From Pirellulales bacterium (GTDB lineage: Bacteria; Planctomycetota; Planctomycetia; Pirellulales; JAEUIK01): DNA of 64,000 bases. Made by a program: the position numbers and the translations under genes. The notes below the pieces were generated by a model. The model worked only from the letters and a program-made list of their open reading frames with translations. It was not told the origin of the DNA and ran no database searches. The stretch lies in assembly GCA_019694435.1 (NCBI GenBank), contig JAIBBZ010000016.1, positions 1 through 64,000 on the forward strand. Direction: 5' to 3'. This document shows, piece by piece, positions 55,514 through 63,586 of the stretch (position 1 is its first letter; each line of letters begins with the position of its first letter).

Positions 55514-56107
55514 ATGCACACAGCAGACACAGACCTCTGGCAACTGCCCGCAAGACTACGAACGTTGGTCGAGGCAGAATTAGGCGACGGCGAACAGATT
55601 ACTTGGGTCGGTGTTCCGCGCCCTTGGCTGTTTGCCCTGTACTCCATGCCGATCGTCATTTTTGCCATTCCGTGGACCATCGGCTCCATCTTCTGGGTGG
55701 TGGCCGCGTCGGGATTCGAGATCCCCGACTTCGATCAAGGGTGGGATCTGTTCCCCCTGTGGGGTATCCCGTTCGTGTTGACTGGATTCGGGATGCTTAG
55801 CTCGCCGTATTGGCTCATGCGCAAGGCGAAGAACACGGTGTATGTCTTGACGACTACCCGCGCGATTATTTTTGACGGTGGCCTTTCGACGACCATTCGT
55901 TCGTTTGGTCCCGAGCGTCTCACCGACCTGCGGCGCAAGCAACGGGCCGATGGTTCGGGCGACTTGATTTTCGAACGCAGGCTATCGTACGACAGCGACG
56001 GCGATCGTCGCTCGATGGATCACGGTTTTCTGGCCATTTCGGACGTCAAGGCCGTCGAAGATCGGGTCCACCGACTGGTGGAAACATCGGCGAAGAAACC
56101 GGTATAG
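55514..56107 (+). CDS. Bacterial PH-domain membrane protein
   Basis: The 197-residue protein has GEQITWVGVPRPWLF, two membrane segments (ALYSMPIVIFAIPWTIGSIFWV and LWGIPFVLTGFGMLSS) and a C-terminal bacterial pleckstrin-homology fold (TVYVLTTTRAIIFDGG, SFGPERLTDLRRKQRADGSGDLIFE). The start is unsure: ATG 55475 would add 13 residues. Similar proteins are widespread in planctomycetes and of unknown role. The DNA is less GC-rich than neighbouring genes. Confidence 0.78.
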   Translation: MHTADTDLWQLPARLRTLVEAELGDGEQITWVGVPRPWLFALYSMPIVIFAIPWTIGSIFWVVAASGFEIPDFDQGWDLFPLWGIPFVLTGFGMLSSPYWLMRKAKNTVYVLTTTRAIIFDGGLSTTIRSFGPERLTDLRRKQRADGSGDLIFERRLSYDSDGDRRSMDHGFLAISDVKAVEDRVHRLVETSAKKPV

Positions 56108-56175
56108 CTGCCCGTTGCCAGGCTGGCCTGCTTGTTGGCTGCCAGCGCGATGCGGTATGCGATCGCTCAGAGACC

Positions 56176-56463
56176 ATGCAGAGCAGGAAGCAGATCAAGG
56201 TCAAGGTCGCGGCCGATGGAGACATCGCTGCCGATGGTCAACGCGTCACCGTCGAGCAATTGGCGATCAAGTTTGCCGATCTCAAGGCAACTCGCGGCGA
56301 GGTCTGGTATCACCGAGAAAACCCGGCCGACGAGCCGCATGCAAACGCATTGAAGGTCATGGAACTAGTGGCCGAACATGGCCTCCCGATCAGGCTATCG
56401 GCGATGCCGGATTTCTCCGATACGGTGGACGACAAGGGTGTGTCCGATCGTGGGGTGCCATAG
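56176..56463 (+). CDS. Small hypothetical protein with ExbD-like C-terminal fold
   Basis: The 95-residue protein lacks a membrane segment. Its sequence pattern, V-AADGDIAADGQRVTVEQLA followed by LKATRGEVWYH and NALKVMELVAEHGLPIRLS, resembles the periplasmic domain of ExbD/TolR proteins, but without the anchoring helix. The resemblance is from memory and not tested. It lies 68 bases after the PH protein on the same strand. Confidence 0.6.
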   Translation: MQSRKQIKVKVAADGDIAADGQRVTVEQLAIKFADLKATRGEVWYHRENPADEPHANALKVMELVAEHGLPIRLSAMPDFSDTVDDKGVSDRGVP

Positions 56464-56723
56464 CACCACGGATCATTCGTTGCTGGAGCTTTTTCGGCCT
56501 TCAATAGGCGCGCTTATCGCGTCCCTTGGTTGGCTCTACAGATTCGCCTGCAGCCGGCTTGCGCTCAAGGCATGCCTGTCTGCGCATGCCGGCAGATGAA
56601 TCATTGGCGGCGTCGGTCATGAACACCGATGCAGGCAAACAATTGATGCTCGGCCTAATCTGTCGATGTGACCGAATTAATTCAGTCGGACGTGCCTCAT
56701 TCGCCTTTTGCTTGCGGTGAGAT

Positions 56724-57578
56724 CTATATCGCCGTCCTCAGCTGTTGTAGCAAGGATTCCCAAGCAGCGTCGTATCCAGATTGCGCGTCGACTTCCACAA
56801 CCTCGACGTCGAGCGTTCGGATCGATTTCAATTCCGGCGTAACGGCGGGTTCTGTCCGAATGTTGTAGAATACGGTCCGTCCGACATTAACACCCCGCCG
56901 CTTCAGGCGAGCTTTGTAGTAGAGCATCCACCACAGGTCCAGCTCTGAATAGCTAAGCCCTAGCCCGAGGATGTGGACGTCGTCGCGGAGGAAGACATCG
57001 CACCATGAGTAAAGGCTTTTGCCCGACTCAAATTCTCGTATGCCAGAAGTAAACGGAGATTTTTTTCCGTGGTAGAACCCCTTCAGGAACAGGCGCATTC
57101 GCTGCACCTGCCCCATGTACTGGTCATAACCGAGCACCAAAGAGCGGGGGGTATTGATTTCGCCGTGAATGTGCCAGATCGACATCTTGGCGACGACTCG
57201 TCTGCGGAACAGGCTGTACTTTTTTGCGTGATGCGATATGTCGCGCGGCCGATCGTCTGATGCCTGTTCCAAAGCATAATCGTAGTTGGTTGTCAGGATG
57301 TGGCGCACGTCTAGGTCCAACAGCCGACGATGAAACAGATTCGGCCGCAAATCTCTGAGCTGGGCTGCGATTACCGACTTTACGCACGTGCGATCGTGAG
57401 TGTCGTGGGCCCTCAGCGTGGCGTCGTCGAAGAGCATCGTGAATGGTCGCCCGTCGTCCATGACGAAATCCGGACCAAGCTGCAGTGCTTCGGACATCTT
57501 CCGCAATACGTCGGCCCAACCAACATTCGTTGTCGACAGACGATTGATACTGTTGCCAACTAAGACAGCGGCAGACAT
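56724..57578 (-). CDS. Stand-alone SIR2-family protein (possible NADase, defence-type)
   Basis: The 284-residue protein has the prokaryotic SIR2 pattern: VLVGNSINRL near the N-terminus in place of GAGxS, LTTNYD (Asn98), WHIHGE (His138, the expected catalytic His) and LGLGLSYSELD (about 204-214). These sites occur in SIR2 domains that hydrolyse NAD+ during phage infection, for example in Thoeris-type systems. No zinc-binding Cys set is present, so protein deacetylation is unlikely. A TTG start at 57656 is possible but coincides with a -35-like box, so ATG 57578 is preferred. No associated TIR, Argonaute or helicase gene is adjacent. GC content is visibly lower than neighbours. Confidence 0.85.
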   Translation of the reverse strand: MSAAVLVGNSINRLSTTNVGWADVLRKMSEALQLGPDFVMDDGRPFTMLFDDATLRAHDTHDRTCVKSVIAAQLRDLRPNLFHRRLLDLDVRHILTTNYDYALEQASDDRPRDISHHAKKYSLFRRRVVAKMSIWHIHGEINTPRSLVLGYDQYMGQVQRMRLFLKGFYHGKKSPFTSGIREFESGKSLYSWCDVFLRDDVHILGLGLSYSELDLWWMLYYKARLKRRGVNVGRTVFYNIRTEPAVTPELKSIRTLDVEVVEVDAQSGYDAAWESLLQQLRTAI

Positions 57579-57988
57579 CTGAGCGATCGCACCCCTTTCA
57601 GACGACCAGTGTTCTCCGGGCACTGCCAATATGGCGATCGACGTTGTATCAATCAAGATTTTGCATATGCACCGGGCCGACGCCTCGACGCCGGTTGTTT
57701 ATCCTATCCAATTTGCTTCGGTGAAATCGACCGAGGCGACAGATGGTTCGATAGCGCCGGCCAGCGCGCACATGTCGAACGGACCCGGCGCGCTAGCGGA
57801 CGAGTGGACAACCGGCTTCGATCGCATTGGACGAAGGCGTACGCAGCTGAGCGGGCGCCTTTGCGGCCAGCCGCGCGAAGTGTGCCAGCGGTGATCTGCC
57901 GAGTGGAGGCCGGGATTATTGAGCTCGGCGAGCGTGGCGGTTCGTTCGTCGTGCGTCGCAGGTCTGACGCCATCGACGCCCCGCCGGT
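57579..57988. other. Intergenic region upstream of the SIR2 gene
   Basis: The 410 bases hold the promoter candidate for the SIR2 gene at 57628-57656. ORFs of 87-143 codons here on either strand lack protein-like composition or family resemblance. Nothing else is seen. Confidence 0.5.
57628..57656 (-). promoter_or_regulatory. Possible promoter of the SIR2 gene
   Basis: On the minus strand TTGATT (57656-57651) and CATATT (57633-57628) are 17 bases apart, each matching consensus at 4 of 6. A leader of about 43 nt would precede ATG 57578. Confidence 0.35.
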
Positions 57989-60046
57989 TCAGTCCGGAAA
58001 CTCCGCCGGATTGACGAAGTACGGCTGTTTGCGCTGGTAGTAGTCGAGCCGGCGGCGGATGGCCTTCACCTGGCGGTCCCACTCGGCGACTCCGCCCGGC
58101 GAGTTGGCCAGCTCGCGCGCGCGGCGTTCGCGGAGCGCACGTTCGTAGGCCTGTTGCGCCTCTTCCGTGGCGCGCTGGAAATCGCCGTTGGCCGCGTAGG
58201 CCGCGCCCCAGGTGTCGTGGGCCGATACGAACAGCGATGAGACCGTCGGCACGCGCGGTACGATCCGGCTGCAGATCTCCAGGGCGCGCGCCGGATCGCG
58301 GTGGCTCGATTCGTGGTGCGTGGCCAGGACCCAGGCCAACATTAGTTGGGCCTGACGATTGTTCGGGGCGGCCTTGATCAGTTGCTCGAAGGTCCGCACC
58401 GCTTCGGCCGTGCGGTTCAGGCGGTTCAGCATCGTGGCCAGCGCCAGATACGTTGCATGTCGCGGATCGTGCTCGAGCGACTGCTGGTAGTAGAAGGCGG
58501 CCTCGTTCAGGCGCCCCAGCTTCTCGGCGCATTGGCCCAGGTTGTACAGCGTGTTCGGGTCGTCGGGGGACAGTACGTTGCACGCCAGCAGGGCCTGAAA
58601 CGCCTCGCCATAGCGCGACAGCCGCATCAACGTGCTCGACTTGTTGAACAACGCCGCGGGATAGTTCGCATACAGCTCCAGCGTCCGGTCGTAATGGACC
58701 AGCGCCTCGTCGAAGCGACGCTGGCTGGCCAGGGCATTCGCCAGGTTGTAATGGGCCAGGTGGTTGTTTTCCGTGACCTCCGTGGCGTGGGTAAACAAGG
58801 TCTCGGCGTCGCGCCAGTAGCCGACCTGCCGCAGGCAGAGCACCGAGAGGGGTAGCAGCACGGCGGCGGCCAACGCGCCGCCCACGTATCTCCGGGCCCG
58901 CGGCGCGAGCCGCCGTTCGAGCAGTCCGGCAATCGACCAGACGCCCAACAAGAACAGCCCGATGAACGGTAAGTAGGTGTAGCGATCGCAGCGGGCCGTA
59001 CCGCCGATTTGCACCAGCCCAATCACCGGCACCAGCATGCCGACGAACCAGAACCAGCCCACTGGAACGAAGGCCCAGCGCCGGGCCGTGAGCAAGGCCG
59101 CGAGCGTACCGCCGGCGAGCACGGCGGCGCTGGCCAGCGTGGCCGAAGTCACCTGAATGTCGAGCGGCAGGGGGTACATCAAGCACAAGCGCGTCGGCCA
59201 GATCGCGCTATGCAGGTAGGCCCCATAGGCGTTCGTGGCGGTGATCAGCCGCTCGCCGGGCGATTGGAATTCGAGCGAGACGACAAAGCCCTGCTTTTGC
59301 TGCACGTGAAACGTGATCCAGCTCGACACGGCCACGAGCATCAGCCAGGGCAGTTTTTCGGCGACGAGCAGGCCCGCCCCCAGGGGATCGAAGCGGCCCG
59401 CCGTGCGCAGCGCCGATCGGCGCAGCGGCCACACGTCGAGCAACAGCAACAACAGCGGCACCGTGACCAGCATGGCCTTGCTCATCAGCCCGCAGGCCAG
59501 GCAGACGGCCACGACCAGATGCCGCCCCAGCGAGGGCCGCCGGACGTAGGCTCCATACGCGGCCAGCGTGAGCATGAAGAAGAAGCCGGAGAGTACGTCT
59601 TTGCGTTCGGCGATCCAGGCGACGCTTTCGACCCGAGTAGGGTGGATGGCAAACAGCGCGGCCACCAGGGCACTGCAATACAGCCGGCCCGTCCAGCGCG
59701 TCAGCGTGAAAAACAGCACGGCCACGCTCGCCGCGTGTAGCAGCAGGCTGGTCAGGTGAAAGCCGCCGGGCCAGGGCGCAGAACGCGCTCCGGAACCTCG
59801 GCTCCACAGGCTCACGTCGGCAAGCAGGCTCAGCATGGTGAGCGGATGCCAGTTGCCCTGAACCTCCGAAGTCCAAGCCCACCGGAACGTGTCCCAGTTG
59901 AGCCCCTGGAGCACGACCGGGTTGGCGAAGACATAGACGTCGTCGTCGTAATAGATGAAGGGGTGCGCGAGGATCGGCGCAAAGACGGCCAACGTCACGG
60001 CGACCAGCAGGCAGGCCAGCAGAAGCTCGAGCGCGCGGCGGGACAT
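57989..60046 (-). CDS. Membrane glycosyltransferase-like protein with C-terminal TPR repeats (TMTC-like), paralogue A
   Basis: The product (about 685 residues) has about ten or eleven membrane helices in its first 410 residues, then TPR repeats (NLANALASQRRFDEALVHYDR, NLGQCAEKLGRLNEAAFYYQQ). YDDDVYVFANP after the first helix supplies the acidic motif of GT-C glycosyltransferases, and HPTRVESVAWIAERKDVLSG and DRYTYLPFIG are signature blocks shared with its neighbour. The architecture resembles eukaryotic TMTC O-mannosyltransferases and their bacterial relatives. A TTG at 60067, overlapping the upstream gene's stop, would add 7 residues. Confidence 0.85.
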   Translation of the reverse strand: MSRRALELLLACLLVAVTLAVFAPILAHPFIYYDDDVYVFANPVVLQGLNWDTFRWAWTSEVQGNWHPLTMLSLLADVSLWSRGSGARSAPWPGGFHLTSLLLHAASVAVLFFTLTRWTGRLYCSALVAALFAIHPTRVESVAWIAERKDVLSGFFFMLTLAAYGAYVRRPSLGRHLVVAVCLACGLMSKAMLVTVPLLLLLLDVWPLRRSALRTAGRFDPLGAGLLVAEKLPWLMLVAVSSWITFHVQQKQGFVVSLEFQSPGERLITATNAYGAYLHSAIWPTRLCLMYPLPLDIQVTSATLASAAVLAGGTLAALLTARRWAFVPVGWFWFVGMLVPVIGLVQIGGTARCDRYTYLPFIGLFLLGVWSIAGLLERRLAPRARRYVGGALAAAVLLPLSVLCLRQVGYWRDAETLFTHATEVTENNHLAHYNLANALASQRRFDEALVHYDRTLELYANYPAALFNKSSTLMRLSRYGEAFQALLACNVLSPDDPNTLYNLGQCAEKLGRLNEAAFYYQQSLEHDPRHATYLALATMLNRLNRTAEAVRTFEQLIKAAPNNRQAQLMLAWVLATHHESSHRDPARALEICSRIVPRVPTVSSLFVSAHDTWGAAYAANGDFQRATEEAQQAYERALRERRARELANSPGGVAEWDRQVKAIRRRLDYYQRKQPYFVNPAEFPD

Positions 60047-60063
60047 GCGTCGTGAGGGCTTCC

Positions 60064-62157
60064 TCAAAAACGTCCGCGGGCCGGATCGTGGCGATACGAC
60101 TTCAGGTCGAGATACAGCTCACGGCGCTCGCGCATCCGCTCGGTCAGCAGGCGAACGTCGGGGCGGATGTCGAACGCCGGATCGAGCCATTCGCGGTCGT
60201 AATAGGTATGCGACTTCTTGTCGAGTTCGCCCAGGGCGATGCCGTTGTACTCGATTGCCTTTTCGACCTTTTCAACCGCCTCGGAGTACTTGTGGATGCC
60301 CGACAGCGCCGCGGCCAGGGCATCGAGCGAACGTACTTCGTGCTGAAACGTCAGGCTGCAAGCCTGGCGAGCGATTTCGACCGCCTGGCGCGGGTCATAG
60401 ATCTGGATGTCCTGCGTGGTGCCGAGCAGCCAGGCCAGCTCGGTGAGCATGAGGGCGTCCTTGGGGTATTTGCGCACGCGCTCGACGAGCACGTCCTTGG
60501 CCGCGGCGGTGTCGCCCGCCCAGCACATGGCCTGCACCAGGTAAGGGAATGCGTCGGGCCAATCTTCGCCGCGCTGCCGACGCTTGTCGATCGCCGTGCG
60601 GAAGGCCTTGACGGCCGCCTGGGGGCGGCTGCGTTTCAGTTCGATCAGGCCGAGCTTGAAATAGTCTTCCGGGTGGATCGACTGCTTGATGCCCTTGCGC
60701 ATCGAAGTCTCGGCCTCGTCGTAGCGGCCCAGGCAGTACAACGCCCACCCCCGGTTGCACGCCGAGGGCCAGTCGCCCGGCTCGTAGCTCAGCGCCAGCT
60801 CGAAATGCTCGATGGCCTCCTCATGATTGCCCTCGCGGGCCAAGGCGTTGCCCACGCCGCGGTGCGCGAGAAAGTTGCGCGGGACCACCTCCGCGGCGTG
60901 CTGGAACAGTGTCTTGGTGTTGCGCCAGTAACCGACCTGGACCCACGTGACGGCCGCCAGCGCAGCCAGCCAGATGATCGATGCCGCGACTAACAGGCGC
61001 TGTCGGGCTCGGTTCGATTGGGCCCACCAGAGTACGGTCCAGACGGTCATGATCGTGATGCCGATCATCGGAATATAGGTGTATCGGTCGGCGCGAGACT
61101 GACCGCCGACCTGGACGATGCCCACGGCCGGCACCAAGGTGCCCAGGTACCAGAGCCAGCCGGAAAGGAGCCACGGGAGGTTCTTGCGCAACGTCCAGGC
61201 GACGAGAGTGACGACCACCAACGCCAGGATGGCGCGGCCGATCATGAACCAGGTCATCCGGTACGACAGATGGGGATAAAACACGGCCATGTTCGTCGGC
61301 CAGACGAATTGCACGACATATTCGCCGTAGGCCACGATCGCGTTGAACACCCGCGTCATCGGCGGGACCGCCTTGAGCGATTGCACGGCCCCCTGCGACT
61401 GCACGACGAACGTAATCCCGCTGCTGACCGCGATCAGCGCGAACCAGGGAAGCTTTTCGACCACGAGTGCGCCGAACTGCCGCAGGTTTTCCCGAAGGGA
61501 CTTGTCGGCCGCGCCGAATCGGGCCAGCGGCCAATAGTCCAGCACCAGCATCAATGCCGGCGCCGTGACGATCATCGGCTTGCTCATCAATCCGAGCGCG
61601 AGCAGCACGGTGATCGTCAGGTAGCCGCCGCGCGAGGGAGCGCGGACATACACGGCATAGGCCCAGAGCGACGCCAGCCAGAAGCAGCCGCAGAGCACGT
61701 CTTTGCGCTCGGAGAGCCAGGCCACGCTCTCGACGCGCAAGGGATGCAGGGCAAACAGGGCAGCAACCAGGGCCGAGGGCCAGAATCTCCCCGTCATGGC
61801 CGCCAGCGCCAATAACAGCAGCACCGCGTTGGCGGCGTGCAAAGCGATGTTGGTCAGATGATGGCCACCCACCCAACGTTGACCGTAGATTTGCGAATCG
61901 ATCATGTGGGTAATCACCGTCAACGGGTGCCAGTTGGCGCCCACCGACGCGGTCCACACCCAGACCAGGTTCTCGGGCCGTAAACCCGTATTGATGTGCG
62001 GGTTGTTGGCTACGTATTCGAAATCGTCAAAGTTGACGAAGTCGTAGCGAAGCGTCCGCGAATAGAGCAACAGGCAGGCCGCCGCGAGAGCGATGCAGAC
62101 GGCGGCGCGTATCCCGGCGCGGGGGGGCGGCGCACTAACGGCAGGATCGGTCGTCAT
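60064..62157 (-). CDS. Membrane glycosyltransferase-like protein with C-terminal TPR repeats (TMTC-like), paralogue B
   Basis: The 697-residue protein shows the same blocks as its neighbour: FDDFEYVANNPHIN after the first helix, WHPLTVITHMID, HPLRVESVAWLSERKDVLCG, KPMIVTAPALML and DRYTYIPMIG, then TPR-like repeats to the C-terminus. ATG 62157 is chosen because the frame upstream of it is not protein-like. The two genes are adjacent on the same strand and surely arose by duplication. A lipid-linked sugar donor and a periplasmic protein acceptor would be expected for a GT-C enzyme. Confidence 0.87.
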   Translation of the reverse strand: MTTDPAVSAPPPRAGIRAAVCIALAAACLLLYSRTLRYDFVNFDDFEYVANNPHINTGLRPENLVWVWTASVGANWHPLTVITHMIDSQIYGQRWVGGHHLTNIALHAANAVLLLLALAAMTGRFWPSALVAALFALHPLRVESVAWLSERKDVLCGCFWLASLWAYAVYVRAPSRGGYLTITVLLALGLMSKPMIVTAPALMLVLDYWPLARFGAADKSLRENLRQFGALVVEKLPWFALIAVSSGITFVVQSQGAVQSLKAVPPMTRVFNAIVAYGEYVVQFVWPTNMAVFYPHLSYRMTWFMIGRAILALVVVTLVAWTLRKNLPWLLSGWLWYLGTLVPAVGIVQVGGQSRADRYTYIPMIGITIMTVWTVLWWAQSNRARQRLLVAASIIWLAALAAVTWVQVGYWRNTKTLFQHAAEVVPRNFLAHRGVGNALAREGNHEEAIEHFELALSYEPGDWPSACNRGWALYCLGRYDEAETSMRKGIKQSIHPEDYFKLGLIELKRSRPQAAVKAFRTAIDKRRQRGEDWPDAFPYLVQAMCWAGDTAAAKDVLVERVRKYPKDALMLTELAWLLGTTQDIQIYDPRQAVEIARQACSLTFQHEVRSLDALAAALSGIHKYSEAVEKVEKAIEYNGIALGELDKKSHTYYDREWLDPAFDIRPDVRLLTERMRERRELYLDLKSYRHDPARGRF

Positions 62158-62630
62158 AGGGTGCGGGATCGGCGAGGACCGAGCGGTCCGAGACGGGTGT
62201 AGAGCACTCTTGGGGCAACGGTGTGCATCGTAGCCCGATTCGAAACGCAATCACAAATCGGTAGGGGGCCCGTTTGATCAACCCCCTGGAGGACACGGCG
62301 GAGTTGGCCGGTGGTCGGTTCTTCGTAACTCATGTTTTGACAAGCACTTACGTCTTTTCAAGTACTGTCACAAGCCGTTGATCCGAAAAACTCATCAAAA
62401 ACCGAAAATCGCCAACTTTTTGTTTGACACGCATCACCGCGCCTCGTAATCTATGGACCATACGCCCGAAAGCGGGCGCAATGCGCGTGTTGCATTGGCT
62501 CAGGCCTCTAGTAGGCAACGGGCCATTGAATGCGTGGGCTCACAACGACGACGGGCGGCGGAGCTCGAGCTGGTTCGGCCGCACAAAAACTGAAGACGAC
62601 GGATTCTCAGGACCAATCGGAGAGACGCTA
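62158..62630 (+). other. Long leader region of the PEP-CTERM gene
   Basis: The 473 bases between divergent genes contain an AT-rich tract (about 62325-62425), an almost consensus promoter (62424-62452), and two adjacent hairpins in the transcribed leader: CGCCCG/CGGGCG (62463-62478) and CAATGC/GCATTG (62479-62497). A leader of about 170 nt follows. No gene is seen in it. Confidence 0.5.
62424..62452 (+). promoter_or_regulatory. Near-consensus sigma-70 promoter
   Basis: TTGACA (62424-62429) and TAATCT (62447-62452) are exactly 17 bases apart, after an AT-rich stretch that could act as an UP element. Transcription would start near 62459 and read the PEP-CTERM gene. Confidence 0.7.
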
Positions 62631-63497
62631 ATGAAGAAGACCATCTCGTGTGTTGCCTTAGCCGCCTTGGCGGGACTTTGCGCATCCAGTGCCCATGCGG
62701 CACCCGTATCCGTGTCGCTGACTCTTCAGCCTAGCTCGATCTTGAGCTTGACGGTGAATGCCCTCGGTGGCATCACTGCCTCGACCACGACCGTTCTGTC
62801 GGGGAACCAGAATGTGACGATTGACAACGGCGATATGCGCGTTGCCGTCGGCAACATCACCGTGCCTGACCTGGCGGACACCATTTCGCTGGACGGCGGC
62901 CTGATCAACATCTCCGATGCGAGCCTGAACCTGAATTTGGGTCCGCTCGGTACCGTGCTCGCCGGTTTCCAGAATGCGAAGCTCACCGGTTTGACCAGCA
63001 CGGGCAACCTGCCGCTGAACTATATCGGCGGCTTTGCCACGTACAATTTCGACCCGGGCGATCCGTTCGGTGGCAACGTCACCTCGACGTCGATCAACAA
63101 CGGTGTGCTGACCTACAGCGGTAGCGGCGCCGTCGCCCTGCTGCTGGGCTCGGGCACGCTCGATTTCGCGACCGATCCTGTTGGCTTCGATCTGCCGGAG
63201 CTCGGCGACGTCGCCACGCTGAATCAGTCAGAGACGTTCTTGGGCGCGAGCACGATGGGGTCGATGATCTGCTCGACCTACAACGTGGATGTGCTCCTTT
63301 CGGCTCCGCTCTCGGTCAGCCAGAACATTTTGACCGACCCGATCGACGTCCTCGCGATCCTGCAAGGGCAGATCGTCGCGAGTGGCTCGTATCTCTACAC
63401 GGTCTGCGTACCGATTCCCGAGCCGTCGAGCATCGTGCTCCTGGGCATCGCGAGCATCGGCATGCTTCCGCTGGTTCGTCGTCTGCGGAAGAAGTAA
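62631..63497 (+). CDS. PEP-CTERM sorting domain protein
   Basis: The 288-residue protein has a signal peptide (cut after AHA, residue 24) and a Ser/Thr/Gly/Asn-rich beta-structured body of low charge. The C-terminus is the sorting tag IPEPSS, then a hydrophobic helix (IVLLGIASIGMLPLV) and RRLRKK, which exosortase recognises for export to the surface matrix. GGAGAG precedes the ATG. The tag is complete, and no exosortase gene is in the window. Its function beyond being a secreted or matrix protein is unknown. Confidence 0.9.
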   Translation: MKKTISCVALAALAGLCASSAHAAPVSVSLTLQPSSILSLTVNALGGITASTTTVLSGNQNVTIDNGDMRVAVGNITVPDLADTISLDGGLINISDASLNLNLGPLGTVLAGFQNAKLTGLTSTGNLPLNYIGGFATYNFDPGDPFGGNVTSTSINNGVLTYSGSGAVALLLGSGTLDFATDPVGFDLPELGDVATLNQSETFLGASTMGSMICSTYNVDVLLSAPLSVSQNILTDPIDVLAILQGQIVASGSYLYTVCVPIPEPSSIVLLGIASIGMLPLVRRLRKK

Positions 63498-63543
63498 CGC
63501 GGCCCTGAGCCCCGAGGAGTTGGGGTTCGACTGATTGGTCCTC

Positions 63544-63586
63544 AAAGCCGAGGCCGACACGAAAGCGTGCGGCCTCGGCTTTTTTT
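63544..63586 (+). terminator. Strong rho-independent terminator of the PEP-CTERM gene
   Basis: AAAGCCGAGGCCG pairs with CGGCCTCGGCTTT around an inner 4-bp stem with an AAAG loop, followed by seven or more T. One unpaired A separates the two stems. Confidence 0.85.

Noticed and set aside
57609-58040. 143-codon ORF on the plus strand beside the SIR2 gene
   Set aside because: It overlaps the stop region of the TPR glycosyltransferase gene and has no protein-like pattern.
62453-62560. Leader resembling a c-di-GMP (GEMM) riboswitch
   Set aside because: A GAAA-containing hairpin and a later TAGGCAACGGGCC are reminiscent, but the conserved core bases after the first hairpin do not match.
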